From a bacterium (GTDB lineage: Bacteria; Krumholzibacteriota; Krumholzibacteria; LZORAL124-64-63): DNA of 9,508 nucleotides. A program made the position numbers and the translations under genes. Shown here in pieces: positions 1 to 5,616 of this stretch. The notes beneath the pieces are model-generated. The model searched no databases and was not told where the DNA came from. It saw only the letters and a program-made list of their open reading frames with translations. The stretch covers positions 1 through 9,508 of the forward strand of contig JAUUZX010000024.1 of assembly GCA_030592025.1 (NCBI GenBank), read 5' to 3'. Position 1 is the stretch's first letter. The number at the start of each line of letters is the position of its first letter.

Positions 1-550
1 CCCGGGCTTCAAGGCCCGGCAGCTGGGAGTGGCCGGCTGGTTCAGCACCAACATCCTCGGCAACCGGGACGGCGAGGTCCTGGACGATCCCGAGTCCTTC
101 AAGACCAAGGAAGAATCCAAGCTGAGCGTGCTGGACTCCATCCTCCAGCCGGAGCTCTACCCTGACCTGTACGGCAACCTCTACCACAAGGTGCGGATCA
201 ACTACTATCCGCCCCGCGGGGACAACAAGGAGGGCTGGGACAACATCGACATCTTCGGATGGTGCGGACGTCCCATGCAGATCAAGGTCGACTTCCTCTG
301 CCGCGATTCCATCCTGGCGGCGCCCCTGGTCCTGGACCTGGCCCTCCTGCTCGACCTGGCCAGCCGGGCCGGGCTGAACGGCGGCATCCAGGAATGGCTG
401 AGCTTCTTCTTCAAGAGCCCGGTCACGCCGGAAGGCCTCACGGCCGAGCACGACCTCTTCATCCAGCAGGTGAAGCTCAAGAACACCCTGCGCTGGATGA
501 TGGGCGAGGAACTCATCACCCACCTGGGCCGCGAGTACTACGACCGATAG
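1..550 (+). CDS. ino1: myo-inositol-1-phosphate synthase, C-terminal part (5' end outside window)
   Basis: Converts glucose-6-phosphate to 1L-myo-inositol-1-phosphate in an NAD-dependent cytosolic reaction, the first step towards inositol lipids and inositol-containing solutes. The reading frame is open from base 2 and shows the last 182 residues. Recognisable family blocks are NILGNRDGEVLDDP, then KTKEESKLSVLDSIL, then PRGDNKEGWDN (the region equivalent to the GDSK substrate-binding stretch of yeast Ino1), then CRDSILAAPLVLDLALL, and FFFKSP near the C-terminus. This pattern matches the shorter archaeal/bacterial form better than the eukaryotic one. The catalytic domain and C-terminal return to the nucleotide-binding domain are present; the N-terminal Rossmann part lies upstream of the window. 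An internal GTG at 29 is not the start, because conserved sequence continues upstream of it. The stop TAG is followed by a terminator-like hairpin. Confidence 0.93.
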   Translation, partial: PGFKARQLGVAGWFSTNILGNRDGEVLDDPESFKTKEESKLSVLDSILQPELYPDLYGNLYHKVRINYYPPRGDNKEGWDNIDIFGWCGRPMQIKVDFLCRDSILAAPLVLDLALLLDLASRAGLNGGIQEWLSFFFKSPVTPEGLTAEHDLFIQQVKLKNTLRWMMGEELITHLGREYYDR

Positions 551-578
551 CGCTCGCCTGCCGACGGCACGACGACGG

Positions 579-610
579 ACCGGCCCCGGGGCAAACCTCG
601 GGGCCGGTTT
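579..610 (+). terminator. candidate intrinsic terminator after ino1
   Basis: About 28 bases past the ino1 stop there is a GC-rich inverted repeat, ACCGGCCCCGGGG / CCTCGGGGCCGGT, with one mismatch in the stem and a CAAA loop, followed by TTTCG. The U tract is short, so termination may be partial. It separates ino1 from the hydrolase gene. Confidence 0.6.
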
Positions 611-638
611 CGACAAAGCAACGGACTGGGAGAGGATC

Positions 639-1280
639 ATGCGCGACTGGAAGATCGACGTCCTGCCCGTGGGCCCCCTGCAGATGAACGCCGTCCTGCT
701 CACCAGCCCCGCCGTCGATGGCCCGGGCGAGGCGATTCTGGTGGATCCCGGCGACGAGGCCCCGCGCCTGCTGGACCGGATCGACGCCTCCGGTTGTCGC
801 CTCACCACCCTTCTGGCCACCCACGGCCACTTCGACCACGTGGGCGCCGCCGCCGCGATTCAGGAGCGATGGGACCTCCCTCTGCGGTGCCACCTCGACG
901 ATGTCCCCTTCATCGAGAAGTTGCCCGACTCCCAGACCGCCTGGGGTTTCCCCCCCAGCCCCGTGCCCCACATCGCCGCCGATCTCGAGGATGGCGGCCG
1001 GGTGCCCTTCGCCGGCGGTGAGATCGAGGTCCGCCACGTCCCGGGCCACGCTCCGGGTGAGCTCATGTTCCTGTTACCGGGGTACGCCATCGTCGGGGAC
1101 TGCATATTCCGCGAGTCCGTAGGCCGCACGGATCTGCCGGGGGGCGACATGGGGGTGCTGGAAAAAAGCATCCGGGAGCGCATCTACACGCTCCCGGATG
1201 AACTCGTTCTCGTGTCCGGCCACGGACCGGACACCACCGTGGGCCACGAAAAGGCCAACAACCCCTTCGTCCGCCCCTAG
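639..1280 (+). CDS. metallo-beta-lactamase-fold hydrolase, YcbL/GloC (glyoxalase II-like) type
   Basis: A 213-residue cytosolic metal-dependent hydrolase, probably a thioesterase acting on S-lactoylglutathione or a similar thiol ester. The metal ligands are all visible: T61-H-G-H-F-D-H67, H137 in GHAPGE, D154 in VGDCIF, and H195 in SGHGPDTT. The stretches GRTDLPGGD (162-170) and GPDTTVGHEKANNPF near the C-terminus are hallmarks of the small YcbL-like class, which lacks the extra C-terminal helical domain of classical GloB; the length agrees. The ATG start has a purine-rich GGGAGAGG just upstream. No signal peptide is seen. No thiol-metabolism gene is nearby, so the true substrate is open. The 3' part carries two perfect inverted repeats (1169-1200 and 1212-1234), the first of which looks like a terminator for the opposite strand. 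The stop codon shares CTAG with the convergent parA stop. Confidence 0.9.
   Translation: MRDWKIDVLPVGPLQMNAVLLTSPAVDGPGEAILVDPGDEAPRLLDRIDASGCRLTTLLATHGHFDHVGAAAAIQERWDLPLRCHLDDVPFIEKLPDSQTAWGFPPSPVPHIAADLEDGGRVPFAGGEIEVRHVPGHAPGELMFLLPGYAIVGDCIFRESVGRTDLPGGDMGVLEKSIRERIYTLPDELVLVSGHGPDTTVGHEKANNPFVRP
1162..1200 (-). terminator. strong intrinsic terminator for parA, embedded in the convergent hydrolase gene
   Basis: On the minus strand a perfect 12-bp stem, CATCCGGGAGCG / CGCTCCCGGATG, with an 8-base loop is followed by one C and then six T residues (1167 down to 1162). This is the classical form of a Rho-independent terminator. It starts 77 bases after the parA stop and lies wholly inside codons of the plus-strand hydrolase (the EKSIRERIYTLPDE segment). 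On the plus strand the hairpin is preceded by A6 and not followed by T, so it should act on minus-strand transcription only. Confidence 0.82.
1212..1234. repeat. 8-bp perfect inverted repeat, 7-base loop
   Basis: GTGTCCGG / CCGGACAC flank a CCACGGA spacer within the SGHGPDTT codons of the hydrolase. On the minus strand it would form a first hairpin in the parA 3' untranslated region, just before the terminator hairpin. It has no T tract of its own. It may be only a by-product of GC-rich coding sequence. Confidence 0.5.
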
Positions 1281-2134
1281 GACTTCTGCTGCTGCTCCGC
1301 CGCCGCCGCGTCCTTGCTCGCTTCCAGGGCCTCGCGGCGCTCCACCTTTTTCTTCTCAAGCTTCTGATGCTTCTTGAGGAATTCCTTCTTGATCCAGTCC
1401 CGGTAGAGACTTGCGCCCAGGCACCCGGAATCGTAGGCGTAGATGCTCTGGGAATTGGCCGGCGCCTCTTCGATCTTGATGTTCTGCGTGATGACGGTCT
1501 TGAAGATATCCGCCGCCGGGAAGACCTGGCCCAGTTCCCGCCGCACCTGACGCTGGACCGGTGTGCGCCCGTCCTTCTGCGTGATGAGCACCCCCATCAG
1601 TTGCAGCCACACGTTCTGGCGCTCCTGGATCTTCTCGATCACGCCCTTGACGTGGTGGAGCGTCGGGATGGCCAGACCGCTGCACTGGGTCGGGATCAAC
1701 GCGTAGTCCGCGGCGACCAGGGCGTTCTGGGTGAGAACGCCGAGGTTCGGGGGCGTGTCGATGATGATCCAGCCGTAGGACGTGGACAGCGCCTCGACGA
1801 CCTTCGTCAGACGGTCGGTGATCTGCGTCTTGGCCATGCTTTCCAGCGACGGATTTGCCGGCAGGATATCGATGTTCTCATCGTAGATGGTCGACGCAAT
1901 GCCGTCCTGGGGCGTGATCGCCCGGCGCAACACGTCAAAGATACTGCGCGCCGGCGGTGCGCCGTCCAGCTTGCCCAGCAGCGTGCTCGTCGCACAGCCG
2001 TGGGGGTCCATGTCGATCAGCAGGCAGGATGAGGTAACGTCGCTGTACCGGGTCAGGCCCGCCGCGAGGTTGATCGCCGTGGTGGTCTTGCCCGTACCGC
2101 CCTTGTGGTTCACGACAGCAATGACATTGCTCAT
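1277..2134 (-). CDS. parA: ParA/Soj-family partitioning ATPase, without an adjacent ParB
   Basis: A 285-residue ATPase of the deviant Walker A group that positions DNA or other large cargo over the nucleoid. Seen: deviant Walker A K11-G-G-T-G-K-T-T18 with the signature lysine, Walker A' region DMDPHGCAT (41-49), and Walker B WIIIDTPP with D126. The DGRTPVQRQVRREL segment (188-201) matches the arginine-bearing region that binds DNA non-specifically in Soj proteins. The usual DPQGNAT is here DPHGCAT. Residues about 248-285 form a Lys/Glu-rich tail ending in Ala/Gln, longer than usual and probably helical. The start MSNVIAVVNHKGG fits the family; a GGGGAT Shine-Dalgarno-like sequence lies 7 bases upstream. 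The frame is open further upstream to 2422 but that part overlaps the barrel gene and is not ParA-like. No parB, parS-like cluster or carboxysome/chemotaxis gene lies in the window, so the cargo is unknown. Confidence 0.92.
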   Translation of the reverse strand: MSNVIAVVNHKGGTGKTTTAINLAAGLTRYSDVTSSCLLIDMDPHGCATSTLLGKLDGAPPARSIFDVLRRAITPQDGIASTIYDENIDILPANPSLESMAKTQITDRLTKVVEALSTSYGWIIIDTPPNLGVLTQNALVAADYALIPTQCSGLAIPTLHHVKGVIEKIQERQNVWLQLMGVLITQKDGRTPVQRQVRRELGQVFPAADIFKTVITQNIKIEEAPANSQSIYAYDSGCLGASLYRDWIKKEFLKKHQKLEKKKVERREALEASKDAAAAEQQQKS

Positions 2135-2181
2135 GAAAGGGATCCCCTGTCGAATGGCGTGGAAGAGCGCAACAATCGAGT

Positions 2182-2209
2182 AATATACGCCCAACCCGGC
2201 GGGGTTGAA
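2182..2209 (-). promoter_or_regulatory. candidate parA promoter with an internal palindrome
   Basis: In the AT-richest part of the gap upstream of parA, read on the minus strand, TATATT (2187-2182) could be a -10 element, with a weak -35-like TTCAAC (2209-2204) 16 bases before it. Between them sits a perfect inverted repeat CAACCC-N4-GGGTTG (2192-2207), which could bind a repressor. The predicted leader is about 40 bases. The -35 match is poor; treat as a suggestion. Confidence 0.35.
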
Positions 2210-2211
2210 AG

Positions 2212-2249
2212 AAAAAACCCGCTTTTGCGCTAATTGTCCACGAACGGGG
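2212..2249 (-). terminator. possible weak terminator after the barrel gene
   Basis: Just past the TAA stop of the barrel gene, the minus strand reads CCCGTT, a loop of about 20 bases, AGCGGG, then TTTTTT (2217-2212). The stem is only 6 bp with one G-U pair, so it is weak, but the T6 run is striking in such GC-rich DNA. A competing small hairpin (CGC-AAAA-GCG) is possible. Confidence 0.35.
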
Positions 2250-2253
2250 ACAT

Positions 2254-3030
2254 TTATCGGGTCGAGAGCTCCAGCTGCACGCCCAGCAGCAGGGACCAGG
2301 TGGTCAATTCGGACTCTCCGGCGAGGTCGATCTCCACCTCGGTGCCCCCGGTCGGCCTGGGCTCGTAGTCCCCCATGCCGAACCCCGTACGGTTCAGCCG
2401 CCCCTCCAGGCGCAGGCTCCACTGGTCATCGAGGACGTGCTGGTAGCCCAGGGCGAGGCGCACGCCCAGGTTGGTCTGGGCCAGATCGTCCAGGTCCGAG
2501 GGCGACAGGCGCTGGGCCATGACCCCGACCCCCAGGAAGGGATGGGAAGCGTTCCGGACCAGGCGCATCTCGAGCCCCGCGGCCACCGTCAGGATGCTCC
2601 ACTGGTCGAAGGTGAAGACAGCGCCCACCTGGCCGACGCTCGCCTCCGCCACCACGTCCATGGGCGACCAGGCCAGATCACCCCGCACGCTGAAGCGGTC
2701 GCCCAGCCGCTTGCCGAGGAACACGCCGAACTCCGCCGACGAGCTGAGGGCCACGTTGAAGCTCTCCGAATTGAAGACACCCCAGGGCAGGGGCACACCC
2801 GACGGCACATCCACCGCGAAGAGGTCCGAACCCGAGGCCACACCCCCGGTCATGCCCATGAACCAGCCCGGGGACGGCGGCGGCGTGGGCATGGTGTCCG
2901 CCAGAGCCACCCGGGCCTCGACCTCCGGAGCCTTCCGACGTCCCGTGTCGCTGCGGGTCTGGGCCGACGCCGAGGCGGCGGTCCCGATCAGGGCCAGGGC
3001 CAGGAGGCAGGAGATGATCTTGGAGCTCAT
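2254..3030 (-). CDS. outer-membrane beta-barrel-like protein, function unknown
   Basis: A 258-residue exported protein. A Sec signal peptide is clear: SSK, a hydrophobic core IISCLLALALIGTAA, and cleavage after ASASA (about residue 23). A proline-rich, flexible stretch (PTPPPSPG, 49-55) follows. From about residue 56 the sequence alternates polar and non-polar residues with Gly turns and aromatic caps (for example FSVRGDLAWSPM, VRLALGYQHV, QWSLRLEGRLNRTGFG), as in small OmpA/OmpX-like or porin-like 8-10 strand barrels. The last strand WSLLLGVQLELSTR does not end in the usual aromatic residue. The start ATG lies 29 bases after the stop of the DUF4837 gene, with GGGACGGA upstream, so the two are probably co-transcribed. 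I cannot assign a ligand or named family. An in-frame extension upstream to 3411 overlaps the DUF4837 gene and is rejected. Confidence 0.75.
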   Translation of the reverse strand: MSSKIISCLLALALIGTAASASAQTRSDTGRRKAPEVEARVALADTMPTPPPSPGWFMGMTGGVASGSDLFAVDVPSGVPLPWGVFNSESFNVALSSSAEFGVFLGKRLGDRFSVRGDLAWSPMDVVAEASVGQVGAVFTFDQWSILTVAAGLEMRLVRNASHPFLGVGVMAQRLSPSDLDDLAQTNLGVRLALGYQHVLDDQWSLRLEGRLNRTGFGMGDYEPRPTGGTEVEIDLAGESELTTWSLLLGVQLELSTR

Positions 3031-3059
3031 GATTCCGTCCCGTGCTGGCGACGCGGCAC

Positions 3060-4100
3060 TCAGGGCCGCGGTCGCGAGGTGGAAAACGTGCCGGCGATGG
3101 CGTCCAGCCGGCGGAAAAAGGCCGTCTTGTCCATGCCCGGCGCGTACACGAGCAGGTCGATGCAGTAGACACGCCCCCGCCGCGTGTCCGGGACGAAGTA
3201 GCACCAGAAAGGGCCACCCCCCGTGAAGCGGGTGCTGTTCCAGGCACCCTCGAGCTTGACGCTGGCCATGCGATCGATGAGGGCGTCGCGCCACACGAAG
3301 GTCTCGGGCACGATCACCTCGGCGTGGAGCTTCTTCCCGAGCTCCGCCCGCATGGCGATCAGGGCCGTCCGGTCCTCGAGGAGGGAAAGAGGATCGTCCG
3401 TTTCGACCCAACTGATGCTGATGCCCCGCGACGGCGCCGCCTGCATGAGTTCGACACCGGGGAAGTCGTCCGGCATGACCTGGTTCTGCTTGAAGACCTC
3501 CGGGATCTCCATGAAGAAACCGAAGTGCTGCCAGTAGGCGGTCATGATGTCGTCGTTGAGACCGTCGTAGCGGTAGCGCCGGAGGATGCGGTCCCGGCTG
3601 TTCTCCTCGAACATCTCCCGCAGGCGGTCGGCGTTGTTGCGCAGGATGCTGCCGAGGCTGTTGCGGTCACGGGAAGCCACCACCACCAGGAACTGGTAGG
3701 TGGACCAGGGATCAGCGACCTGGACGATCCCTCCCCCACTCGTCTCGATCCGCTGCCAAGTGCTCTTCGACACCGCGCCGCGGGCCGCCTTCTCCACCTT
3801 CCCGTGGCCGTCCAGGACCACCAGCAAGAGGGTGTTCTTGTAGCCCTTGGCCAGGTTCAGACGGTCGGGCGCGAAGACGTCCGGCCTGAAGAGGGGCTCT
3901 TCCTTGATCACAAAGGTGGTGCGGGTGTTGAACTCCGCGAGGAAGCGGTTCGCCAGGGGGGTGAGTTCCTTGTCATCGACGACGACGGCCAGGTCACCGT
4001 AGGACCCGGCCGCCATGAGGATGCCCTTTTCCTTGTCCATGCCGCAACCGGCGGTCAGGAGGCCCGCGAAGAGAAGGATCGCGAGGACTGAGGGACGCAT
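3060..4100 (-). CDS. DUF4837 family lipoprotein
   Basis: A 346-residue predicted lipoprotein. The N-terminus is a type II signal peptide with lipobox LTAGC (Cys19 lipidated), followed by a short linker. Recognition as DUF4837 rests on the order of blocks I know for the family: an early hydrophobic strand with an acidic turn (GDLAVVVDD, 35-43), EEPLFRPDVF (67-76), the central NTLLLVVLDG, the LRNNADRLREMFEE helix, IAMRAELGKK (248-257), and the conserved C-terminal run GGPFWCYFVPD...RVYCIDLLVYAPGMDK. The biochemical role of the family is unknown; members are mostly cell-envelope lipoproteins of Bacteroidetes, so a copy in such GC-rich DNA is notable. The ATG has TGGAG 6 bases upstream. It lies 38 bases after the anti-sigma stop and 29 bases before the barrel gene, suggesting a shared transcript and an envelope role under the sigma factor. 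Confidence 0.8.
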   Translation of the reverse strand: MRPSVLAILLFAGLLTAGCGMDKEKGILMAAGSYGDLAVVVDDKELTPLANRFLAEFNTRTTFVIKEEPLFRPDVFAPDRLNLAKGYKNTLLLVVLDGHGKVEKAARGAVSKSTWQRIETSGGGIVQVADPWSTYQFLVVVASRDRNSLGSILRNNADRLREMFEENSRDRILRRYRYDGLNDDIMTAYWQHFGFFMEIPEVFKQNQVMPDDFPGVELMQAAPSRGISISWVETDDPLSLLEDRTALIAMRAELGKKLHAEVIVPETFVWRDALIDRMASVKLEGAWNSTRFTGGGPFWCYFVPDTRRGRVYCIDLLVYAPGMDKTAFFRRLDAIAGTFSTSRPRP

Positions 4101-4123
4101 GTGGACTCCAGATCGGGGAAGGA

Positions 4124-4141
4124 TGACCGTCTCGCCGGTCA
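4124..4141. repeat. 6-bp inverted repeat at the anti-sigma stop codon
   Basis: TGACCG-N6-CGGTCA spans the TGA stop of the anti-sigma gene and the first bases of the 38-bp gap before the DUF4837 gene. There is no T tract on either strand. It might form a small hairpin that tunes expression between the two genes, or be chance. Confidence 0.3.
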
Positions 4142-4849
4142 GCGAGCTTCCTCTAGATCTAGGGATCCGGACTGCACCGTGTCAAGGTGCGACTGCATGG
4201 TCTCGAGTTCGCGGCCCTTCTGGAAAAGCATCGTGCGCAGGCGACGGTTCTCGTCCCGCAGACGCAGGATGGTCTGGCCGTCCTGCAGGAGCCCACCGGA
4301 CCAGCCACTGTCCAGCAGCGGGCTGCGCTGGCGAAAACCGAGAGCCCCGCCGCCGGTCGCTACCGTGCGGCCGGGTCCTCCGAACATGGACCGCGTGTAG
4401 AGCTCGGTACGGCTGCCGTCCAGCACGCCGCCGGCAGCCAGGGGCGCTCCTTCGTTCCAGCCCGATGGGGCCGGCTGCGTCGTCCCCCCGTCAGGGCCAA
4501 GCACCATGGCCAGCGCCAGCACGGCCGCCAGACCGACCGCGGTCGCCGCCCCGAAATTGCGCAGGAACGCCCAACGGTCCGGCGCCGCATCCTCGGTCCA
4601 GGGGAAGAGGTTCTCACCCGCGGCCTCCCGCAGAGCCTGGTTGAGTCGCAGCTGCAACTTCCACTCGAAGTTCTCGGGCAACTCGGGCTCCGATGCCGCC
4701 AGCAGTCGCTGGCCCAGGACCAGGTCCTCCCGGTAGACGCGGCAGTCGGCGCAGTCATCCAGATGCCGGTCCAGGTCGAGGGTCACATCAGCGGGCAGGT
4801 GCTCGTCGAGCGCCTGGCTGAGGTACGATTGGGCTTTGCTGCAACGCAT
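4139..4849 (-). CDS. zinc-binding transmembrane anti-sigma factor
   Basis: A 236-residue single-pass membrane protein expected to hold the ECF sigma factor encoded just upstream inactive at the membrane. The N-terminal cytoplasmic domain has the ZAS zinc motif H29-x3-C33-x2-C36 (HLDDCADC), preceded by Cys3 that may complete the site. A hydrophobic span at about 98-118 (NFGAATAVGLAAVLALAMVLG) is the single membrane segment. The outer part is a Gly/Pro/Ala-rich linker (119-190) and then a predicted coiled coil at about 192-226 (ILRLRDENRRLRTMLFQKGR...). It has no recognised sensor domain. The start has AAGAAGGA upstream and lies 17 bases after the sigma stop, the standard sigma/anti-sigma order. 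Release by regulated proteolysis, as for RseA, is an inference. The C-terminus lies next to a six-base inverted repeat. Confidence 0.85.
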   Translation of the reverse strand: MRCSKAQSYLSQALDEHLPADVTLDLDRHLDDCADCRVYREDLVLGQRLLAASEPELPENFEWKLQLRLNQALREAAGENLFPWTEDAAPDRWAFLRNFGAATAVGLAAVLALAMVLGPDGGTTQPAPSGWNEGAPLAAGGVLDGSRTELYTRSMFGGPGRTVATGGGALGFRQRSPLLDSGWSGGLLQDGQTILRLRDENRRLRTMLFQKGRELETMQSHLDTVQSGSLDLEEAR

Positions 4850-4866
4850 GTCGACGTCCTTCTTCT

Positions 4867-5562
4867 TCAGTCCTCATTGTCCGCTTCGGCGGCGCGCGCT
4901 TCGATGCGCTCCAGATCCGCCAGCAGCGTTTCGTTCCGTAGCAGGGGTTTGATGGCCTGGCGGAAGCGGTTCCGGGCCCGGTTGATCCGGGACCGCACCG
5001 TGCCCAGCTTCAGGCCCGTCACCTGCTGGATCTCCTCGTAGCTCAGTTGCTCGACCTCGCGCAACAGAAAAGGCACCCGGTACTTCTCCGGGATCTTCGC
5101 CGTCGCCTCGGCCATGATCCGGTCCAGTTCGGCTCGTTGGATCGTCTCCGACGGGTCCGCCGCGTGGTCGGGCGGATCCACGGGCATCTCGTCATCCTCC
5201 GGAGCCGGGTTCAGGCTCACCAGGCGCGGCCGCCGTGATCGCTGGCGCATCTTGTTCCGCACCAGGTTGGTCGCGATGGTGAAGACCCACGTGGAGAACT
5301 TGGCGATCTCCCGGTACTTGGCGGCGTGGACGTACACCCTGATGAGGGTCTCCTGGGTGAGTTCCTCGGCCAGCCCCGGGTCCTTCACCATGCGCAGGAT
5401 GAAGCTGAACAGGCGCCCCTTGTAGCGGAACACGAGCTCGTCGTAGGCCCTGCGCTGCCCGTTCTGCACCTGGACGATGAGGTCTTCATCCCGGATCTCA
5501 CGCAGATCGGCCCGTGCAGCGGCCGGGCTGCCGTGGACATGGTCGTCTCGGGAAAGGATCAT
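4867..5562 (-). CDS. ECF-type (RpoE-like) RNA polymerase sigma factor
   Basis: A 231-residue group 4 sigma factor with the two required domains. Region 2 spans about residues 38-108: AYDELVFRYKGRLFSFILRMVKD, the core-binding/-10 melting stretch DPGLAEELTQETLIRVYVHA, and FSTWVFTIATNLVRNKMRQ. Region 4 spans about 145-205, with the promoter -35 helix-turn-helix LSYEEIQQVTGLKLGTVRSRINRAR. The domains are joined by a long acidic Pro-rich linker (120-140). The N-terminus is about 20 residues longer than minimal ECFs and there is a C-terminal charged tail (ADLERIEARAAEADNED). GAGGAG lies 6 bases before the ATG. The anti-sigma gene follows after 17 bases, so the pair is co-expressed. Usual autoregulation was looked for, but no clear GGAAC/CGTC promoter is visible in the 54-bp gap upstream. 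Confidence 0.95.
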   Translation of the reverse strand: MILSRDDHVHGSPAAARADLREIRDEDLIVQVQNGQRRAYDELVFRYKGRLFSFILRMVKDPGLAEELTQETLIRVYVHAAKYREIAKFSTWVFTIATNLVRNKMRQRSRRPRLVSLNPAPEDDEMPVDPPDHAADPSETIQRAELDRIMAEATAKIPEKYRVPFLLREVEQLSYEEIQQVTGLKLGTVRSRINRARNRFRQAIKPLLRNETLLADLERIEARAAEADNED

Positions 5563-5616
5563 TCCGAACTCCTCGTACGCTTCTGCGGGGTGTGCCGCTC
5601 CTCCCTCGAACCGGGA

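Noticed and set aside
1352..1380. Imperfect inverted repeat (CTCAAG / CTTGAG) in the parA tail codons as terminator for the hydrolase
   Set aside because: The stem is only 6 bp with a 12-base loop, and no T tract follows on the plus strand.
2135..2422. N-terminal extension of parA upstream of MSNVIAVV
   Set aside because: The extension overlaps the end of the barrel gene, has no family similarity, and would place the Walker A motif over 100 residues into the protein. The ATG at 2134 fits the family.
3031..3411. N-terminal extension of the barrel protein into the DUF4837 gene
   Set aside because: The signal peptide starts exactly at the ATG at 3030; the upstream part is a frame-shifted shadow of the DUF4837 coding sequence.
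4152..4171. Cluster of TCTAGA, AGATCT and GGATCC that resembles a cloning polylinker or vector junction
   Set aside because: It lies in frame at the anti-sigma C-terminus (SGSLDLEEAR and stop), and the coding sequence continues normally on both sides, so it is coincidence.
5563..5616. ECF-type autoregulatory promoter before the sigma gene
   Set aside because: No GGAAC-like -35 with a CGTC-like -10 at a suitable spacing could be seen in the 54-bp gap.
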